DNA of 64,000 nt from an uncultured Caulobacterales bacterium (GCA_938009235.1 CALLIK010000007.1:1-64000), one strand, 5' to 3'; shown: positions 16,624-25,238, counted from the first letter of the stretch. The notes: generated by a model from the letters alone, not told the origin. Translations and numbers: made by a program.

Positions 16624-17415
16624 ATGCGCAATTCTGTCAAATACATTCCAGTTTTGTTACTCGGATCTATCCTCAGCGGATGTTCCATGGCGGGTACCGG
16701 CGATTTCATGGCCGATGAATATGAGCCGCTACAACGCCGTGAAATGCCGCATTTTTTCGGCATGCAAACGTCCGCTCCAGTAGTGAGTGAAGCTTACGCA
16801 CCCAGCACACAAGCTTACGCACCAAGCACACAAGCTTACGCACCGAGCACACAGGCTTACGCGCCAAGCACACAAGCTTACGGACAGTCCGCTTATGAAG
16901 TTTCAACTCATCCTAAAGGACATCAAGGTCACTCCAAAAAAGGTTTGCGAAAATCTCATTTCTATGGCGAAATAGGCGCGACGAGATACGACACTGATAG
17001 CGAAGTCTTTGGAGCCATGGTGCGCATGGGCTATCAAACTGAATCTATCATTGGAGCTGAATTAGAAGGCACATTTGGTGTCGCCAGTGAGAAAAATGAG
17101 CATGGGAACATTCGAAGCTCTGTGAAAGTCAAAAATTCCGTCGCTGGGTTTAGCGTAGCGCGCCTGCCTTTATCTAAAACATTCAATGTCTTGGGTCGTG
17201 CTGGATATCACACCACTGAGCTTAGGCACAAAACCACTGACTCAACAACTAACTACTCTACCAGAGACACTCTCATAACAGATGGGGTCGCTTATGGTGT
17301 GGGCGCAGAATTTGCGGTCTCCCCTAAGACGTGGCTCCGCGCAGATTATACAATTTATGACTATGACGGAACAGAGGCAGATAGTGCCTCGCTGACAGTT
17401 GCCCGTAAATTCTAA
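16624..17415 (+). CDS. Surface lipoprotein with beta-barrel domain and heptad PST repeats, paralog 1
   Basis: A 263-residue protein. A lipoprotein signal ends in lipobox LSGC (Cys20) followed by SMAGTG. Then comes a low-complexity linker with 4-5 tandem copies of the heptad AYAPSTQ, a His/Lys-rich stretch, and a C-terminal domain of about 160 residues that looks like an eight-stranded outer-membrane beta-barrel of the OmpA/OprF-like "outer membrane beta-barrel" type, ending with aromatic VARKF. The gene at 17636 is a paralog with the same signal, barrel and ending. Function unknown; adhesion or envelope-sensing are guesses. Confidence 0.75.
   Translation: MRNSVKYIPVLLLGSILSGCSMAGTGDFMADEYEPLQRREMPHFFGMQTSAPVVSEAYAPSTQAYAPSTQAYAPSTQAYAPSTQAYGQSAYEVSTHPKGHQGHSKKGLRKSHFYGEIGATRYDTDSEVFGAMVRMGYQTESIIGAELEGTFGVASEKNEHGNIRSSVKVKNSVAGFSVARLPLSKTFNVLGRAGYHTTELRHKTTDSTTNYSTRDTLITDGVAYGVGAEFAVSPKTWLRADYTIYDYDGTEADSASLTVARKF
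16794..16880 (+). repeat. 21-bp tandem repeat coding for AYAPSTQ heptads
   Basis: About four near-identical 21-bp units (GCTTACGCACC-AGCACACAA with small differences) inside the lipoprotein gene. Because the unit is a multiple of three, copy-number change would alter linker length without a frameshift. Confidence 0.8.
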
Positions 17416-17441
17416 ACAATTTTCACCACTTCGTTAAAGTC

Positions 17442-17474
17442 AACGCCCTCCGCTTGCGGGGGGTGTTTTCGTTT
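17442..17474 (+). terminator. Terminator after paralog 1
   Basis: GC-rich hairpin AACGCCCTCCGC / GCGGGGGGTGTT followed by TTTTCGTTTT. It separates the two paralogous genes, so each has its own transcript. Confidence 0.7.
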
Positions 17475-17541
17475 TTAGAGATAGCTCTGTGGTAAGCTGT
17501 TCAAAATAATAAGGCCCCATATGACCTAGATCCATGCTTTG

Positions 17542-17575
17542 ACAAAAGGTTAAGAGCTTCGTTACCCTATATTAA
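17542..17575 (+). promoter_or_regulatory. Duplicated promoter block, copy 2
   Basis: Same two motifs and the same spacing as at 16528-16561. Here TTGACA overlaps the first motif. Supports duplication of gene plus control region. Confidence 0.55.
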
Positions 17576-17635
17576 CCATGATTGCCTAGGCGGTACATAT
17601 TAGATTGATGCTACTACAACTTTGAGACTTAAACC

Positions 17636-18505
17636 ATGCGCACGGCTATTAAATATTTTCCTGTCATATTACTCGGCTCTCTTCTTGGCGGATGCTCAAT
17701 GGCTGGCACAGGTGATTATTTTGCTGATGAATATGTAGGGTTACAGCGTCAACAAATGCCAGATTATTACGGCGAGAGTGCCCCCTCTGCACCGTCAGGC
17801 TGTATGGCGCCGACGCCTTGCCAACAACAATCTTTTGGACAGCTACAAAATTTAGGACAGCCGGCCACACCAAACTCTCATGCATATGGAACATCAGTTC
17901 CAGGTTACGGACAGCAACAAGGTTACGGACAGCAACCAACCTACGGGCAGCCAGCCTACGGACAATCTGATTACGGCTACCCATCCTATGGCGCACAGCC
18001 TTATGCCAACGCATCTTATGGCCGCAATAACAGGGGTTTACGTCAATCCTATAAATATGGAGAATTTGGCGCGACTGTCTATGACGTTGATAGTGATTTA
18101 TTTGGAGCCTTAGGACGCGTTGGATATCAATCCAAATCTGTTCTCGGCGCAGAACTAGAAGCCACCTTGGGGGCAACAAGTACGACAAGAGATACCGGAA
18201 CACTTCACCAGTCACTAAAAGTCAAATACTCATTAGCTGGGTTTGGTGTCGCGCGCGTGCCTGTGTCAGAAAAAATCAATGTTTTAGCGCGTGCAGGGTA
18301 TCACAAAACTGAACTTAGGCACGACTTCAGCGGAACTAATATTAAGGCAGGAACAAATATTTACTCAACCGATGGTCTCGCATTCGGTCTGGGCGCAGAA
18401 TATGCTATGTCGCCTAGGACATCTCTCCGTGGGGATTACACGGTCCATGATTATGATGGCTCCTCGGTAGATTCATTCGCACTCGCAGTTTCCCGTAAGT
18501 TCTAA
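17636..18505 (+). CDS. Surface lipoprotein with beta-barrel domain and YGQ-rich linker, paralog 2
   Basis: A 289-residue paralog of the preceding gene. It shares the lipoprotein signal (LGGC then SMAGTGD), the DEYV/EPLQR motif and the barrel domain with its final SRKF. The linker differs: instead of AYAPSTQ it is rich in Gly, Tyr and Gln (GYGQQ, TYGQP, AYGQS), a prion-like low-complexity segment. Both linkers are Tyr/Gln/Pro/Ala rich and probably extended. The pair shares a promoter block and separate terminators. No enzymatic motif seen. Confidence 0.75.
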   Translation: MRTAIKYFPVILLGSLLGGCSMAGTGDYFADEYVGLQRQQMPDYYGESAPSAPSGCMAPTPCQQQSFGQLQNLGQPATPNSHAYGTSVPGYGQQQGYGQQPTYGQPAYGQSDYGYPSYGAQPYANASYGRNNRGLRQSYKYGEFGATVYDVDSDLFGALGRVGYQSKSVLGAELEATLGATSTTRDTGTLHQSLKVKYSLAGFGVARVPVSEKINVLARAGYHKTELRHDFSGTNIKAGTNIYSTDGLAFGLGAEYAMSPRTSLRGDYTVHDYDGSSVDSFALAVSRKF

Positions 18506-18550
18506 ACACGCCGCATTTAGTGTCGCCGTTAATCTTCGACATTCATTTAA

Positions 18551-18583
18551 AACGAATGCCCTCGCGTTGCGGGGGCGTTTTTG
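18551..18583. terminator. Terminator between paralog 2 and the ABC exporter
   Basis: Hairpin GCCCTCGC/GCGGGGGC followed by a T-run, in the gap between two convergent genes. Confidence 0.7.
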
Positions 18584-18584
18584 T

Positions 18585-20414
18585 TTAAGCGTCCTGTTCC
18601 TGTTGTGACCACAGATGCGCATAGAGCCCTTTTTGTGTCAGAAGCTCATCATGTGTCCCGCGCTCACTGATACGACCCTTATCCATGACGAGGATTTGAT
18701 CCGCGCCAATAATCGTCGAGAGACGATGCGCGATGACCAGAGTTGTTCTATTCGTCGCAATACGATCAAGCGCCGCTTGGATATCGCGTTCGGTAGCAGA
18801 ATCTAGAGCGGAGGTCGCTTCGTCCAAAATCAAGATCGCAGGGTTTTTGAGCAAGGTCCGCGCAATCGCGACACGTTGTTTTTCTCCACCAGATAATTTT
18901 AATCCGCGTTCCCCAACCATCGTCTCATAACCTTTCGGTAGTGCAGAAATAAAGTCATGCACCTGTGCATCGCGTGCGGCCTGTTCTATCTCATGCTGCA
19001 TCGCGCCTGGCTTGGCGTAGCCTATATTATAGCCAATCGTGTCATTAAACAGGACGGTATCTTGCGGAACAATTCCGAGGGCGCGGCGGATACTGGATTG
19101 CGTCAGCGATTGCAGGTCTTTGCCGTCAACTCGAACTGTCCCTGCTGCAATGTCATAAAAGCGAAAGAGGATCCGCGAGAGTGTCGATTTACCTGCGCCC
19201 GTCGGTCCAACAATCGCAACTGTCTGGCCGGGTTCAATTTCAAAACTAATGCCTTTTAAAATTTCACGATCTTTATCGTAATGAAAATGCACATCCTCGA
19301 ATGTGACATGCCCCGTGACATGGCCAACATCGACGGCATCTGCCCTGTCTTCGATCTCTGGCTTGCGGTCCATCAGCGTAAACATATTTTCTAAATCGGT
19401 CAGCGCTTGTTTGATTTCACGATAAGCGAAGCCGAGAATATTTAGCGGGCGGTAAAGTTGCGACATGACCAAAACAACAGCCGTTATATCGCCGATGCTC
19501 ATACCTTCATCGCGTAGCACGCCATTCGCTGCGAGTACGACCACGATCACCAAACCGAGGTTCATTAGGAAGCTCTGTCCGATATTCACCGTTGAGAGCG
19601 AGGTTCGAGAGCGAATGGCAGCGCGCATATATCCGCCCATCGCCACATCATAGCGATCAGTCTCAAAGGTTTCAGCGGAGAAATATTTCACCGTCTCATA
19701 ATTCAGTAAGCTATCCACGGCTTTAGCGGCGGCTTCATTATCCTGTCGGTTCATCTCACGGCGGAATTTTAATCTCCACTCCGTTGTGATGACCGTAAAG
19801 GCCACATAGGTCACAACAATCACAATCGCGACAGCAGCAAAACGCCAATCGTAAACAGCGGCAAAGGCAACGCCAACGATGCCGAGCTGTAGGAATGTCG
19901 GACCAATATTGAACAGAAGGAACCGAAACAGGAAATCAATCGACTTCACACCGCGTTCAATGATGCGGTTCAGTTTCCCTGTTCGCTTTTCCAAATGATA
20001 GCGCAGAGATAATTTGTGCATATGTGCAAAAGTCGCGGTTGCCACGGCGCGTTGCGAGGATTGCGCGACGGGCGCAAAGATATATTCACGACCTTCAGAG
20101 AACAAAATCGACAGAAGCCGTAGACCGCCATAGCCCAAAATCAGCCCCACCATTAGAAGCGTCAACTGCGCCGTAAACCCTGCGTCGCTGGCTAGCTCGA
20201 TACTGTCAATCGCGCGGCCCAAGAGGAACGGCGAACCAACGATCACAAATTGACTAGCAATCGTCAGCACCAACGCAATGACAGAGCGAACCTTAAAATT
20301 GACGTTCCCTTCAGGCCAGAGATAAGGCTTCAACCGCCCAAGCCCCAAGAGCTGTTTGAAAATGCCGCGCTCTATGGCGGTATCGGGGTCGGGAGCTGTA
20401 TGATCTGGTGGCAC
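18585..20414 (-). CDS. Atm1/HMT-type ABC transporter, fused permease and ATPase
   Basis: A 609-residue half-transporter: six membrane helices in about the first 330 residues, then an ATPase domain. Walker A is GPTGAGKST, the signature LSGGEKQR, Walker B ILILDEATSALD, and the switch His is in IAHRLST. The SVGE-like N-terminal region and the SIDFLFRFLLFNIGPTFLQL stretch are typical of the Atm1/ABCB7/HMT1 group, which exports glutathione-based sulfur or metal compounds. It dimerises in the inner membrane. It is divergent from the glycosyltransferase gene. Confidence 0.93.
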   Translation of the reverse strand: MPPDHTAPDPDTAIERGIFKQLLGLGRLKPYLWPEGNVNFKVRSVIALVLTIASQFVIVGSPFLLGRAIDSIELASDAGFTAQLTLLMVGLILGYGGLRLLSILFSEGREYIFAPVAQSSQRAVATATFAHMHKLSLRYHLEKRTGKLNRIIERGVKSIDFLFRFLLFNIGPTFLQLGIVGVAFAAVYDWRFAAVAIVIVVTYVAFTVITTEWRLKFRREMNRQDNEAAAKAVDSLLNYETVKYFSAETFETDRYDVAMGGYMRAAIRSRTSLSTVNIGQSFLMNLGLVIVVVLAANGVLRDEGMSIGDITAVVLVMSQLYRPLNILGFAYREIKQALTDLENMFTLMDRKPEIEDRADAVDVGHVTGHVTFEDVHFHYDKDREILKGISFEIEPGQTVAIVGPTGAGKSTLSRILFRFYDIAAGTVRVDGKDLQSLTQSSIRRALGIVPQDTVLFNDTIGYNIGYAKPGAMQHEIEQAARDAQVHDFISALPKGYETMVGERGLKLSGGEKQRVAIARTLLKNPAILILDEATSALDSATERDIQAALDRIATNRTTLVIAHRLSTIIGADQILVMDKGRISERGTHDELLTQKGLYAHLWSQQEQDA

Positions 20415-20499
20415 AGCGCTTCATTTGGCCCGCGTTCACCTGATGTCAACCACACTGTGGTAAATCGTCCTCAGATTAAGTTTGAGAGTGGGTAGAGCC

Positions 20500-21348
20500 G
20501 TGAATAATTTAGACACAGAAAACGCTGATAAACATATTACACCAGCGGTGCCGCGTGGCGATAACCGCCGCCAAGAACAACGCCTGAACGAAGGTGATTG
20601 GCGCGTAAACCCACGCAGCTACGAATTTATAGGGGCGACATTTGACCCCCTAACGCCGATGCAAACTCTGGGACGTGCCAAATGGATGACTGTCGAGCAC
20701 GGCTTTCGTTTCATTGTGACACCCAATGTTGACCATCTTGTCCGCGTGGCAAAAGAGCCTGAGGTTTTTAACCCGCTCTATGACGCCAGCTGGCTGTCGG
20801 TCTGCGACTCGCGTATTCTGGAACTCCTTGCGAAAGTCTCAGGTATCCCGCTCAAGGCTGTGCCGGGGTCGGACCTGACACAACAACTCTTTGATAATGT
20901 CATCACCGCAGAAGATGCAATTACCGTCATTGGCGCGGATGCAGACATTATTACGACGGTTAAAGCCCTCTACGGTTTAGATAAAGTCAATCACTACGAG
21001 CCGCCATTTGGTCTACGAAATAAGCCTGACGAAGTCGCGAAAACAGCAGCCTTTATCGCTGAAAATCCTGCACGCTACGTCTTTATTTGCGTGGGTAGCC
21101 CGCAACAAGAAATGATCGCCAAGGCCTGCCTAGAGCGCGGCGACTGCGTGGGCCTCGGCCTCTGCGTGGGCGCATCGCTCGAGTTCCTCTCAGGCCGCGT
21201 CAAACGCGCCCCGAAATGGATGCAGAAGATCAGAATGGAATGGCTCTACCGCCTTGCCAGTGAACCAAAGCGTTTATGGAAACGCTACCTCATCGAAGGT
21301 CCAAAGATTTTTTGGCTTTGGATTAAGTGGAGCAAGGCGCGGAGTTAG
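20500..21348 (+). CDS. WecB/TagA/CpsF family glycosyltransferase
   Basis: About 283 residues. Family motifs are VTPNVDHLVRV (conserved Asp), the Ser/Asp-rich VCDSRI, GSDLTQQL, and GSPQQEMIAK. Enzymes of this family transfer N-acetylmannosaminuronic or related sugars onto lipid-linked precursors of polysaccharide. The start is uncertain: GTG 20500 is chosen because GGGTAGAG lies upstream; TTG 20482 and GTG 20488 are alternatives in the same frame. It is the only polysaccharide gene here, so its pathway lies elsewhere. The C-terminal WLYRLASEPKRLW motif is typical. Confidence 0.88.
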   Translation: MNNLDTENADKHITPAVPRGDNRRQEQRLNEGDWRVNPRSYEFIGATFDPLTPMQTLGRAKWMTVEHGFRFIVTPNVDHLVRVAKEPEVFNPLYDASWLSVCDSRILELLAKVSGIPLKAVPGSDLTQQLFDNVITAEDAITVIGADADIITTVKALYGLDKVNHYEPPFGLRNKPDEVAKTAAFIAENPARYVFICVGSPQQEMIAKACLERGDCVGLGLCVGASLEFLSGRVKRAPKWMQKIRMEWLYRLASEPKRLWKRYLIEGPKIFWLWIKWSKARS

Positions 21349-21356
21349 GGTTGAAT

Positions 21357-21908
21357 TCAATCGTTCAGCAGTTGCCGATGGTATTTTTGTAGGCGCTCAA
21401 AATGAGCCTCCATTGACCTAGCCACCTCTTTAGACTGTTTAACAACAAGAAAATGGTCAATAATGCGTGTGTAGTGTTCAGATTGTCGAGGAAGCCTTGC
21501 CTCTGGGCTGAGACGTTCCTTTAGATCATCGTCATCAATAACCTGTATTTTTTGAGTAGGTTTCGGAACGGGCATTAATAGATCGTTTTCAGGGGGAATT
21601 GACCCATTCATCAACTGCGACTTCGAATTAAAGTGATGAAACAAAGTCGATTCCAATGGAGAAATTAACGCCTTAGCGTCGACTGGGAATGCCCAAACAT
21701 ATGCTATCTCCCAAACGTCAAGCTGTCGGTTTGCGATGATATCGGATCTTGCTGATGTCAAATGACGCTGTACCCTCCCTCGAATACTGTCGATCGACTG
21801 ACCAACGTAAATAGGCACATTATCTAAGTCTGCCAAAATGTAACAGCCTATAGACGTCGTTAGCTCCGCAACTGCCTTTTTTCTAAATTCAAAATGAGAA
21901 GAGATCAT
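21357..21908 (-). CDS. GIY-YIG nuclease, probable restriction endonuclease
   Basis: A 183-residue protein. The GIY-YIG fold elements are GCY (21-23), IYVG (33-36), Arg43/Arg45 in SIRGRVQRHL, Glu86 in PLESTLFHHF, and Asn101 in LMNG, the residues expected for metal-dependent cleavage. The C-terminal 80 residues match no family I recognise and are likely the specificity part. Its start overlaps the stop of the C5-methyltransferase gene (ATGA at 21905-21908), the usual arrangement for a type II restriction-modification pair. Type II enzymes with this fold are known (Eco29kI, NgoMIII, Hpy188I), but this one does not look like those closely. AT-rich compared with flanking genes. Confidence 0.8.
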   Translation of the reverse strand: MISSHFEFRKKAVAELTTSIGCYILADLDNVPIYVGQSIDSIRGRVQRHLTSARSDIIANRQLDVWEIAYVWAFPVDAKALISPLESTLFHHFNSKSQLMNGSIPPENDLLMPVPKPTQKIQVIDDDDLKERLSPEARLPRQSEHYTRIIDHFLVVKQSKEVARSMEAHFERLQKYHRQLLND

Positions 21909-23083
21909 CGAGCCATACTGAAAAGGGGTTCAACATCAGATTTTGAGAACTGTTTCGAATTCAAGATATGTTCAAAAAGGCACTCTCTAAGGTGTTTGAC
22001 TACCGGAACAGCGACCCCATCACCGGTAAGGTGCAAAGCCGAATTATTATTACGCGGTAATTTATAACTGTCTGGCAACCCCATAAGCCTTGCCGTCTCT
22101 CTAGGCGTGATCAATCTTGATCGAACGTCTAAACCATTCACATAAAGGATACTTTGCCTCGAAGACCCTCCATTAGGCGTCCTCAGGCAACCCGACACGC
22201 CATCAAACCGTACTTCGGCAAAAACTCTACGAGACTTCCCTGCTTGTCGTGTCCTCATAAACAGGCCTCCAACGACGGGTTTTCCTACATTTCCTGCAGC
22301 CTCCACCTTCTTTAAATTCACACCACTCATTTTCGCTAAAATGCTCGCAGTTTTTTCGTCGCTATTCCAAGGAGTTTCGTCAAAGGGTTCAAGGATATCT
22401 AATAGATCACTCTTCCGTCCACTGGGCTTGCTAATGTTAAACCATAACCAGTTACGCTGCAATTTATCATCAAGCTGTTCATACGAACGAATGAGTTGTG
22501 TCGAATGGCAATAGGGTAACGGTGTCGATGAAACCAAAGAAGGGTCAATAAAAACATCCTTCCTAATTCCGATTACAAATACTCTTTTTCGAGATTGTGG
22601 GACAAAATCTTTGGCATCAATTATTAATGCGCCTGCAAAATACCCGTTTCGATTAAACGCATTCAAAACCTCTGTAAAATCGTCCCCTCCGTTAGACGTC
22701 AGCATACCGCAAACGTTTTCAATCACGATGATTTTGGGTAAATCAATTTGCACTTTGGCTAAGTTTATTTTTTCCCAAAAAACGTGAAACATCCCTGATC
22801 TCTCAGAATTCAATCCCTTTCCTTTTCCAGCCAAAGAAAGGTCCTGACAAGGGAATGACGCCCAAGCCAAATCAGCAGAAGACGTCAAGTGAGCGGCGGT
22901 AACATCTTTAATATCACCAACAAACAGCTCACCATTGGCACCCCAGTTTTGCTGGTAAGCCAAAGCCTTTTTCCCATCAAAGTCATTAGCAAAGACACAC
23001 TCCCAGCCTTTACCGAATGCTTGACGAACCATGCCGCCACCCGCAAAAAATTCTTGGAACGTATGGTTTGGGAAATTTTTCAT
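21905..23083 (-). CDS. DNA (cytosine-5) methyltransferase
   Basis: A 392-residue C5-MTase with the catalytic Cys79 in SFPCQDLS (motif IV), Glu122 in IENVCG (motif VI), QSRKR at 163-167 (motif VIII), and the SAM motif EFFAGGGMVRQAF (motif I). The variable target-recognition region lies between motif VIII and the C-terminal motifs IX and X (RLITPRETARLMG, and the closing GDGVAVPVV). It modifies DNA at an unknown sequence and protects the host against the overlapping GIY-YIG nuclease. Upstream is a broken KTSC-like gene. It is more AT-rich than the core genes around it, consistent with transfer. Confidence 0.94.
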   Translation of the reverse strand: MKNFPNHTFQEFFAGGGMVRQAFGKGWECVFANDFDGKKALAYQQNWGANGELFVGDIKDVTAAHLTSSADLAWASFPCQDLSLAGKGKGLNSERSGMFHVFWEKINLAKVQIDLPKIIVIENVCGMLTSNGGDDFTEVLNAFNRNGYFAGALIIDAKDFVPQSRKRVFVIGIRKDVFIDPSLVSSTPLPYCHSTQLIRSYEQLDDKLQRNWLWFNISKPSGRKSDLLDILEPFDETPWNSDEKTASILAKMSGVNLKKVEAAGNVGKPVVGGLFMRTRQAGKSRRVFAEVRFDGVSGCLRTPNGGSSRQSILYVNGLDVRSRLITPRETARLMGLPDSYKLPRNNNSALHLTGDGVAVPVVKHLRECLFEHILNSKQFSKSDVEPLFSMAR

Positions 23084-23146
23084 GTTAGCATGTTCCTATA
23101 ATGTTCACGCTCAACTGTAAAGAATCTCTTTTACATTTTGATATTG

Positions 23147-23370
23147 TTACTCTTTCATACTGAAGTGGCTTTTCACGACTCTACCAATGTAACTATTCAA
23201 GCCTTGACCAGCTGCAGCCAATTTCTGCATTTCATCTACATGACCTCACCTGGACGGGTGTTATCATAAAGATACATAGCTCCTGTTGTGAACATCTCAC
23301 GAATATATCCTTGGCTTGATTCGTATGCACTAATGGCTGAATTGCCACCTAAGTTTGAATATGGTGTCAT
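23147..23370 (-). pseudogene. KTSC-domain-like small protein, frameshifted
   Basis: A 44-codon frame (23370 to 23236, start MTPYSNLGGNSAIS, with AAAGGAA upstream) is followed in another frame by VDEMQKLAAAGQGLNSYIG and then KSHFSMKE and a stop at 23147. The 224-nt span is one nucleotide short of 75 codons, so a single base was lost near GTCATGTA (about 23238-23242). The pattern S.I..Y....I...F..G.MYLYD....V..M..LA..G.GLN.YI resembles the KTSC domain. It lies just upstream of the methyltransferase gene on the same strand. Confidence 0.5.
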
Positions 23371-23467
23371 TGTGATTTCCTTTACAAAAGGAAGTTACTT
23401 TCTCGGAAACCGAACAAAATTCCACCCTCAGATCGTCGAGGACATCAACGTTCAAAGCCGTCTAGAA

Positions 23468-24070
23468 CCCCCATAAAATCGAAGTTTCAAAAAATTTAAT
23501 CCGCGCACGCCCATTCACCCCTATGTTTAAACTCGTTCCTCACATTGGGACAGGTAGGACGTCACCCCGTGCACTTTATCTACGATAAATTGCACCGCGT
23601 GTGAGGGCAGTGGGGTTGAGCATCTGACTTTGACAGGTTGGACTGTGCCGGGCCTTTTGTGATGAGTGTTGACCGCCTGATCTTAAACCGGGTCTGTTGA
23701 AACTTTACGGTTTTGGCTTTCCGTCGGCAGGTCTGACTGCGGGCCCCAATGTATTTCGCTTTAGCGAATTGCATGGACCGTTGCATCAACAACCGCTGCC
23801 GCAGTGTTATCACTTACGTAAAACACCTTACTTACTTCGGTATCCCGTCGCGGGTGCCGACACTGCGGGCCGTCCCATTCTTTCGGGCGCGCTGCGCCCT
23901 TTGGCAGGTTGCCGACCGCCTCGTTGATTTTTCCTTGGAAAATTCAACTGCCCAACCTGCGTTGGGGTATACAGGTTATTGCGGCCACTCGATTGGCAGT
24001 GAGCGTTGGCGTTTGGGTTATTCTCAGGTGTCATCGCGCCCGTAGCGAAGCGCAAATGCGAAACCTGACG
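23468..24070 (+). repeat. Copy B of the dispersed repeat
   Basis: Shares with 53403-53895, in the same order and orientation, AACCCCCATAAAA, GGGACAGGTAG, TGGGGTTGAGC, GTGCCGGGCCTTTTG, CCGCTGCCGC, a CGCGGGTGCC block, CAGGTTGCCG, CAACCTGCGT, and GTGAGCGTT. On the minus strand both copies can be read as a short homologous peptide around TAAAVVDATVHA (23761-23943) and HAAAVFDEAAHV in copy C. On the plus strand the M.R...NRCR.V motif is also shared. Spacing differs between copies, as expected for old, decaying elements. It resembles phage Ash/Icd-type sequence fragments in my memory, but this is unverified. No intact gene is convincing in it. Confidence 0.6.
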
Positions 24071-24152
24071 CATATTAACTGCGGCCATCAATTTGCAAAC
24101 GATAGGTCCTGCATCTTGAGTTTTCCCCAAGTGCGGGAGACAGATAGAGGGA

Positions 24153-25238
24153 CTAAACGATCTGGTTGACGTGGCCCATTTTTCGGCCTTCGCGGGTCTC
24201 TGTTTTCCCATAGAGGTGCAGGCGCGTTCTGGGTGTTGCGGCGAAGTCTTCCCACGCTGTAATATCGGTGCCGATGAGGTTCGTCATCACGACGCTATGG
24301 CGCGGGACTGCATCGCCCAAAGGCCAGCCTGCGACGGCACGAATATGTTGTTCGAATTGATCGACGCAACCTGCGTCTTGGGTCCAATGACCCGAGTTAT
24401 GGACGCGCGGCGCGATTTCGTTGACGACGAGACTGCCATCTTCCATCTGGAAAAACTCGACGCCCATGACTCCAACATAATCGAGTTGGTCGAGGATTTT
24501 TGCGGCTATCTTGGCCGCGCTACCGTCGTCTTGTTTCGCGGGCGCGGTGCTTGTGTGAAGGATGTGATTGCGGTGCACATTTTCGGTCAGCGGATAGGCG
24601 GCGATATGTCCTGTCAATCCGCGCGCGGCGACAATGGAGACTTCGCGCGTAAAAGGAATGAAGGCTTCGAGGATGCAAGCGGCAGGCGCGAGCGTGTCCC
24701 ATGCATTTGCGATCTCTGCCTCTTCGCGGATAATGACTTGGCCTTTGCCGTCATATCCAAAGCGACGGGTCTTTAACACGCAAGGTAAGCCGAGGCGTTT
24801 CACGGCGCGTTTAAGGTCATAGACATTGCCGATGTCTTCGAAACTCGCGACTTCAACGCCGACTTGGTCGCGTAGGAATGATTTCTCGACGAGGCGGTCC
24901 TGACTAACGTCCAGTGCGCGCGCACCGGGGCGCAGCGGTGTGACGGATGAGGCCGCTTTGGCGGACATGGCGGGGACGTTCTCAAACTCATAGGTCACAG
25001 CATCGCAGGTTTGGGAAAAGGCAATGATGGCTTCGACGTCATCAAACTCGCCGACAGTGGCGCTCTGCGCTACGGTGGCTGCGGGGCAGTCTGCACTAGG
25101 GGAATAGATATTGATATTCAGGCCCAGACGTGATGCCGCCAAGGCCAACATGCGGCCAAGCTGTCCGCCGCCAAGAATACCGATTGTTGCGCCGGGAGCC
25201 AGAACCGTCTGTGCGCCGCGAGAGGAGTCTGTAGTCAT
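24153..25238 (-). CDS. purK: 5-(carboxyamino)imidazole ribonucleotide synthase
   Basis: A 361-residue ATP-grasp enzyme. The N-terminal ILGGGQLGRMLALAA motif, the YEFENVP motif, and the ATP-grasp region with FGYDGKGQ, the EAFIPF loop and VNEIAPRVHNSGHWT are all characteristic of PurK. It makes N5-CAIR from AIR, ATP and bicarbonate, the step before PurE in purine synthesis. The start at ATG 25238 is 4 bp after the purE stop; the longer frame has no better start. purE-purK is an operon. Confidence 0.96.
   Translation of the reverse strand: MTTDSSRGAQTVLAPGATIGILGGGQLGRMLALAASRLGLNINIYSPSADCPAATVAQSATVGEFDDVEAIIAFSQTCDAVTYEFENVPAMSAKAASSVTPLRPGARALDVSQDRLVEKSFLRDQVGVEVASFEDIGNVYDLKRAVKRLGLPCVLKTRRFGYDGKGQVIIREEAEIANAWDTLAPAACILEAFIPFTREVSIVAARGLTGHIAAYPLTENVHRNHILHTSTAPAKQDDGSAAKIAAKILDQLDYVGVMGVEFFQMEDGSLVVNEIAPRVHNSGHWTQDAGCVDQFEQHIRAVAGWPLGDAVPRHSVVMTNLIGTDITAWEDFAATPRTRLHLYGKTETREGRKMGHVNQIV

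Noticed and set aside
17542-17575. CtrA-type TTAA-N7-TTAA sites in the duplicated promoter blocks
   Set aside because: The half-sites read TTAA-N8-TTAC in both copies, which does not fit the CtrA spacing.
23288-23476. A 62-codon plus-strand frame upstream of the repeat B copy
   Set aside because: It overlaps the minus-strand KTSC-like reading, which has a ribosome site and domain similarity; the plus frame has neither.
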